This document shows positions 58,801 through 64,000 of a DNA stretch of 64,000 nt, piece after piece; within the stretch, counting starts at the first letter, position 1, and each line of letters opens with the position of its first letter. A model generated the notes under the pieces. It worked only from the letters and a program-made list of their open reading frames with translations, did no database searches and was not told the origin of the DNA. The stretch lies in NCBI RefSeq assembly GCF_029227915.1, contig NC_079882.1:23937001-24001000 (forward strand), written 5' to 3'. A program made the translations under genes and the position numbers. The DNA is from Hydractinia symbiolongicarpus. Taxonomy: Eukaryota; Cnidaria; Hydrozoa; Anthoathecata; Hydractiniidae.

Positions 58801-60315
58801 AAATTACACTATATATCGACAGAAGCAATACAAAAAGCTGTAACGATTGCTGCTCATAAAATTTATAGTATTGCTGATCTAAATATTAACAGGATGCTAA
58901 CCTTTAACTGATTGATGAAAAATAGGCTTTGTTGTTTCCTTTGATATACCGTAATAAATGCTGCGATTAAAAGAGTGCTCAGTATGAGACCTTATGTACT
59001 GAAGAGTAGTTTTCATGAGAACATCAAATTCCGAGTACGCTTTCTTTTAACAAGCAACCAAGTGACAAACTTGTAGTATTTAGCTTTGTACTTTAGGAAC
59101 TTTAAAAATTAAAGAAGAGTAAATTCCTTTTAAACTTGATTACCCTACTGGTGTTAATCAAAAAAATAGTATCATAAGCATCACTTATGAAAACTTTAGT
59201 GGTAAAAGTATTGAAAGAATAAGCAAGGTAAAGAGCTGAGTTAAATCTAAGTTGCATATGAAAAAGGTTTTTTTTTTCTGCTTATCAGAATTTGTATATC
59301 TTTTAATTTACAAGACATTTATGTTCAAAACTGTTATCTAAGGGATAATTATGGGTGAGTAAGTTCTTTAGAAAAATCTGTGTCGTTAAAATTACGTATA
59401 AATCTGTACATAAGTCAAGGTTATTTTAAATAGAGAGGAAATACCAAAGTAATAGACGGCAATGCGAATTATATATTAATCTTTTGATTAACTTATGTTA
59501 AGTTTGCAACAATAAAATCACGTTGTCGTGTAGAATTGACCTGGGTTATCCGACTTGAGATTTAAAGTATTTTCTAAAAATGCGGCAAGCCTTCATTCGC
59601 CTGCCTGTCAACATATTGATGCACGTATATCTGTTTAATGATATTGAAGTTAATGAAGTTTGATGAATGTACTTTATAGGGTCAGTAATAATGCATTATG
59701 CTGGGCTTAGTGGAAAACCCTAAATGTAGGAGTGTCGTGAAAGGAAAAAAATCTATGGATGTTTAGAATACTATCATGATGATATCACTATTTGCAAAAT
59801 TCTCCTCCGCGGAGTAATTATAATAGTCCGTTTACTTTAAACGAGATTTCTCAACTGTGATGGAGTTTTTTTTTATGTGACATGGCAGTCATGCCGTTGG
59901 TCATATGAAATAATATTTAAATAGTAAAGTAACATTCATAAAGCATGACATAGAAATATTATCTCGTGGTTTACCGCGAATCTGTAATAAGCTTCGTTAC
60001 GAATTTAGCTTTGGTTGTGGAATTCCATGAATGCTTCCCGTTTTGTCCGAAGCTCAAAACGATTAAGCTTTTGTTGTGAGCATTGTTATACGCCTAACGA
60101 TATTTTGTTCTGTACTTTATAAACAAGTTTTGTAATTCTCCCTGTGTTCTTTTTTTTGTTGACTAATTAGGAAGTTTTTGTTTTAGGGAGGGTTTGTTGA
60201 CTTCTTTCAAAAATCCGATGGCAATACTAATGGAGGCAGTAATCAAAATGGCTTCATAGTGTCAGCACTCGCAGGGTTAGGTATAGGTGCACTTCTTATG
60301 ATGACCTTTAAATAA
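55806..60315 (+). CDS. Bcl-2 family apoptosis regulator (multi-BH-domain)
   Basis: Two coding exons, 55806-56258 and 60187-60315, join in phase 0 to give 193 residues. A BH4-like N-terminus (YREVIKSFVGERLRRNGI, 12-29) is followed by BH3 (STLRRVGDELEAVN, 49-62, with the GDE core), BH1 (GKNWGRIVAFLTFGS, 95-109) and BH2 (KQHGSWGGFVDFF, about 146-158). A C-terminal anchor is at about 174-191 (FIVSALAGLGIGALLMM). These proteins act at the mitochondrial outer membrane in controlling cytochrome c release. BH4 plus a complete BH1-BH3 set suggests a pro-survival Bcl-2/Bcl-w-like member, but a Bak-type member cannot be excluded without a tree. The intron lies in BH2 right after the Trp of SW, the position conserved across animal Bcl-2 genes. 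The start is the first ATG in frame, 11 nt after a probable 5' UTR acceptor. Confidence 0.93.
56505..56830 (+). repeat. Dispersed repeat shared with 37360-37740, in the Bcl-2 intron
   Basis: It shares TTTCAAGTTC, TTTGGTTTATTTCTTACAAA, TTTACTGACT and GTGAGTTGGTCGGGTGATG with the other copy, in the same order. A second AGTGAGTCAGTTGGTCGG phrase occurs nearby at 56395, which may be another end or fragment. Confidence 0.55.
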
Positions 60316-60316
60316 A
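60311..60316 (+). terminator. AATAAA overlapping the Bcl-2 stop; second hexamer at 60542
   Basis: TTTAAATAAATGG places a poly(A) hexamer across the TAA stop. Another AATAAA at 60542-60547 would give a more usual 3' UTR of about 250 nt and is the likelier signal. Confidence 0.3.
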
Positions 60317-63073
60317 TGGCACGTACATGTAGCTTTTGACATGAGTACAAGCTTGCGAGAGGTGACGTGTTGTGTTGGTAACCATGAAACGATTATGAGC
60401 GCAATGTGTAACATGCTTGCCCTTTGCCTTTGATGAAACGCAATGGTAGAGAGACATTTAGGCCATGGTAATCGCCTCTTAAAAGATCTTTCGATGTCAT
60501 TCTTGATCCTTTAATGCCATTTCCTCGGATACATCTTAAGGAATAAAATGATATTTCTATAAAGACAATTGTGCCTCGATAACCCATGCTTTGTTGTTGT
60601 TTTTGATGTGTATGCAGAAATTTAATTGTTGCACAATTTCCGTCGTGCATACAGCTCTTTTTACACTAGCAACCCAGCTGTTTTTATACTAGCAGTTAAT
60701 TCTTCGCTTTTAACGTGAAAATATAAATAGCGTCATTACCTTGGTCATTCCAATTATTTAAACGCTCTCACATTCATTATGTTACTAGTGATCCCGGCAC
60801 GTTTTTGTCTTGTTTAAGAATCTAATCATTAATCACTTATAGCAAGATGGACACATTACGGCGAATTATTAGTTCGTTGTTAACTTGAACTTGTTTATAC
60901 ATAATATTTATTTTATTGTGGATAATATCGTGGAAACTATTAATTCATACTTTTACGGCTACCGAAAAAGTTTAAAACCTACCACGTCTTCTTTTCTTCT
61001 ATTTTTTATATGCTAGAAGCTTAACTTTCTCAAGTCGGCGTCCGAGTGTGAAAACGGAACTTCGTCGGTGCCGTAAAATTATCTAGGTGTGCATTGTATG
61101 TATGCGATATGCGTATCATAGTAAAGAGAAATCTCTTGATATTTTTATAATTTAAGTAAAAATGAAAAAAAAACCACACGAGTTTTTATCTTTTTATGCG
61201 TTGGAGAGCTGGAGTCTCTACACATAGATATTAGCGTGTGATTTGGACGTGATCTGGACAAACCGTGGAGTCACAGACTTAACTGTACAAGGGCCAAGAA
61301 AGACTTTTATTGTACTTCACTACCATAATAAGAGCGCTGGAAAGTTGCTGTTAAATAAACGGATTTCACCTTTGATATCTGCTCTCCGCAAGGGTCAATT
61401 CATAATAAATTGCGTTTAAAATCCATGTCAGGAAATAATTTGTCGAAACAGTTACGAAAACTGTGGAGTGAGATGTACCCCAACTAAAATTACCAACTAA
61501 TTTATTTCCTGACGAATGTTCTAATAGATTGCGGTTTTCAAATTTCAGCTCAAATAATTTGTGGTCCGATATTAAATATTGATTATACTCAAACTCATCC
61601 CCAGGGCATCTTGTATCTTTCTGAGTTCGGAATGGCTTCGTATTGTTGTCCCGAATGTAAGAAAAGATACAAGATGCCCTGTTAAAACTGCCCAAAAATC
61701 TGACGGAAATGGATAGACGGAAATCAACCTCGCTCCCAGGGCATTTTGCCCTGTTGATAAAGTTGAAAACGGCTCAGGGGCCACAAGACCCTGGGGACGA
61801 GGTTTGACTGAAATATAAAACGAAAAAAAGGAAGATAAAAATGTTTATACAAAAAGACGTGGTTATAGAATAAAGGCCTTCTTCTAGTTCTTAGGGCCTG
61901 TTGGCTAACGTTTAGCACATTTCAAGGTTTTCTAAAGCACACAAGAAAAAGTTCCTGGGTACAATTAACATGTGGAAAGCAAACTGTAATCATTTTAGGT
62001 CGGGTGGTTTCGTGTCATTTCTTAAGTCTATACATTGATTTAAAATTTTACGTGAATAGCTTCCTTGAACACTGAGTTATATAACAACCGTTGGAAAGCC
62101 ATTTACCTGCTAATGCGTTTCACATTTCAGGTACCGTTATTCATAAAGAAGTTTTCTCGCATGTTTACATTCCCCGAGTATATTTTAGCGCATTTTAATT
62201 TTCACGCATTCAGGTTTAGCACACGTTTAATTTTTGCGGACTGTTAAGACGGGTTATTTTTAAAAATGAAGCTGCATATCCAGTGTATTGCAGATCATTT
62301 AAAAGACCTAATAGCTAACTTATTATTATATTACTTATTGGATACCCTAAAGAGATATTCTTCAACACCGAATAGTCAGCCTCTATGTATGACCGCACTG
62401 CTTACCTTTTTCCAGAACATTTACAAACTGGATTTTAAAACCCAACAATTACGGATGAGTTTATTCTGTACTTATTTTTATCTCACTTCGCGCTCTTTAC
62501 ACTGATATTGATACTGATCGATTGAGTATTAAGGCTTATACCTCATTTTGTCTTAAAATCCTAGCCGCTCTTGACAACGGGTTGCAAGCCGATGGATAAG
62601 CATTTTTTCAGCGGAACTGGGGAATTTATTATTATGAATCTTTTCTGTTATAGCTGATAGGTATGGAGGGTTCTGCAGTTGCAGTTGCAAGACTATGTAT
62701 TCGAGTAATTTAAGAAATAAAACAGTGTTTTTGAGATCTTGTTAGAATTTTTATTAATTTCAAAATAATTTCCGCCTTGACAATTTAATTTTATTGTATT
62801 TTAACTGCAGTAACCATAATACATTTCTCATACAACTGTTTACGGCAATCAACAATGTGAAACCAATGAGTAGTTTGCATATCAAGGAAGAATGTCCCGC
62901 GGTATAAAACTCAAGATAAAAAGTCAAATCAATTCGAAGAAATTGTTTCGAACAAGTTTCAAAGAAAAGATTATCAAAAGAGGGGTGCAGGAGGAGGGGG
63001 GAGCATAATAGCAAACACATAAAGCAAAAAAAATTATAAATAAAAATGTAAAATCTTATTAAATACAGTAGTA
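60316..63073. other. Intergenic between the convergent Bcl-2 and acidic-protein genes
   Basis: No exon seen. Two foldback MITEs of the CAACCTCGTCCCC family lie side by side at about 61593-61682 and 61723-61807. The 3' UTRs of the two flanking genes should occupy the ends. Confidence 0.5.
61593..61807. repeat. Two adjacent foldback MITEs of the CAACCTCGTCCCC family
   Basis: The first has arms CCCAGGGCATCTTGTATCTT and AAGATACAAGATGCCCTG. The second has ends CAACCTCGCTCCCAGGGC and GACCCTGGGGACGAGGTTTG. Both are about 85-90 bp. Side-by-side copies suggest insertion of one near another. Confidence 0.7.
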
Positions 63074-63822
63074 CTACTTTCCGCAGCAACATAGAAAATA
63101 TCGACGAAAAAAACCCTTTTTTCTTCGTTTTTCATTCTCATCTGTATCGATATCCATTAGATTGTTATTAACGCTATTAAAAGCTGGAGAGTGATTAATA
63201 GTTGGAACAGCTACAATAACTTTCCCAGTTGTATCGGGGACAATTACATCATCAGGAACATTATTATCATCAACATCGGGGACAACATCGACATCAGGGA
63301 CAATATTAACATCAAAGATAGTTTCTACATCAGGGGCAGTATCGCCATGTGGGATAGCATTATCATCTGGGACAGCATTATCACTAAGAACTGCACCAGC
63401 ACCTGTATGTACCTGTTCAGGAACAGAAATGTCATCAACGATTTTCTCTTTAGCCTCGCTTGACGGTTGATTCTCTTGCAACAAGCCGCCATTATTACAA
63501 GTTGCATCACTTTCAACCAAGCTAACAGGATTACTTAATATTTTGACTGGATTATCATTTTGTACAAGAGAAATCAATTGCAACTGCTGTTCCGGTAAGC
63601 CGCCACTTCCGGTGCCAACAGGTGCAATATCAATCTCACCGATTCCTTTGGCATTCTTCTTTTTGCTTTCAGTTATATCGCGATATCTGACAAGTTGTGT
63701 ATATATCTTATCAGGCTTGTTTGGATTCACGGATGATTTCTTGATTATTGTTGTAGGTGATCTTTTCACTTTCTTTGCAAATTTTCTCTTCAGTTCTTTC
63801 AACATCCTTGTCTTTAGTATTT
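63074..63822 (-). CDS. Acidic, repeat-containing protein with basic/Cys tail (last exon, 5' part unresolved)
   Basis: Family not recognised. A good acceptor (TTTTTCCTTCTAG) opens the exon at 63822 and the stop is at 63074. The first ATG is at 63805, giving 243 residues, but an upstream coding exon beyond the window is possible. Residues 1-20 are strongly basic (MLKELKRKFAKKVKRSP). The middle is Gln/Asn/Ser-rich. Residues about 140-200 are an acidic degenerate repeat of VPDVD/VPDDN type. The end, KRRKKGFFRRYFLCCCGK, is a polybasic patch with three adjacent Cys. In known proteins such tails are often palmitoylated and hold the protein at membranes; that is inference here. There is no signal peptide or membrane helix. 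Confidence 0.6.
63225..63390. repeat. Imperfect 18-nt coding repeat
   Basis: On the plus strand the unit approximates GGGACAATATCGACATCA, repeated with drift about eight times. On the coding strand it yields the acidic VPDVD/APDVE/VPDDN series. The repeat explains the open frame seen on the opposite strand. Confidence 0.65.
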
Positions 63823-64000
63823 CTAGAAGGAAAAAGAACATCTGTTATTGTAAAACCATGTCGGTTTTTCAGTTGGGTGGCAGTCTGGTGTCCTTTTTGT
63901 GTTCAGGAATGATAATCTACTTTTAAATAACGATTGCAATTAAACTTTACTGTACCTAAACCAGTTTGATAATATTTGAAATAGCAATTAAAAGTCGAAA

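Noticed and set aside
63191-63463. 90-codon open frame rich in Ile/Asn/Asp opposite the acidic protein
   Set aside because: It is the antisense shadow of the 18-nt coding repeat.

Overview
The window is AT-rich eukaryotic genomic DNA with intron-split genes, GT-AG splice sites and many short transposable elements. The gene set (GMP synthase, a cilia-type NME5, a full-domain Bcl-2 protein, a MANSC receptor-like protein, a DUF229 protein and a SEA-like secreted protein) indicates an animal. Very AT-rich introns and abundant MITEs, including a family with termini like CAACCTCGTCCCCAGGGC, fit a cnidarian, probably a hydrozoan. That placement is inference; no species-specific sequence was recognised. 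No undescribed multi-gene system was found. The most novel items are a secreted SEA-like/Cys-rich orphan, a DUF229 protein that appears catalytically dead, and an acidic orphan with a basic/Cys tail.

Layout. 2.3-8.6 kb (minus): a secreted protein with a basic region, a Ser/Thr/Asn-rich region, a SEA-like module and a Cys-rich C-terminus. 10.9-16.1 kb (minus): a type II membrane DUF229 (alkaline-phosphatase-superfamily) protein whose expected DHG metal motif is not conserved. 17.3-27.0 kb (minus): GMP synthase, fully reconstructed as 17 coding exons and 680 residues. 27-38 kb: a repeat-rich intergenic stretch with terminal-inverted-repeat elements, tandem repeats and a broken non-LTR retrotransposon nested in a MITE-like element. 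38.4-43.4 kb (plus): NME5, six coding exons and 216 residues, carrying a LINE fragment and a TTAA-flanked MITE in its introns. 43.4-48.0 kb: repeats, including a TTAA element of 1,858 bp whose empty site is preserved in a paralogous repeat at 33.8 kb. 48.0-51.9 kb (plus): a type I membrane MANSC protein, 289 residues. 55.8-60.3 kb (plus): a 193-residue Bcl-2 family protein with BH4-like, BH3, BH1, BH2 and a C-terminal anchor. 63.1-63.8 kb (minus): the last exon of an acidic, repeat-containing protein with a polybasic/Cys tail.

The genes do not form a pathway. They are ordinary independent metazoan genes with long introns and intergenic regions. Exon ends were set by reading splice sites and matching phases by hand, and unresolved joins are stated. 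No tRNA, rRNA or CRISPR feature was found apart from a tRNA-like SINE fragment near 2.1 kb.
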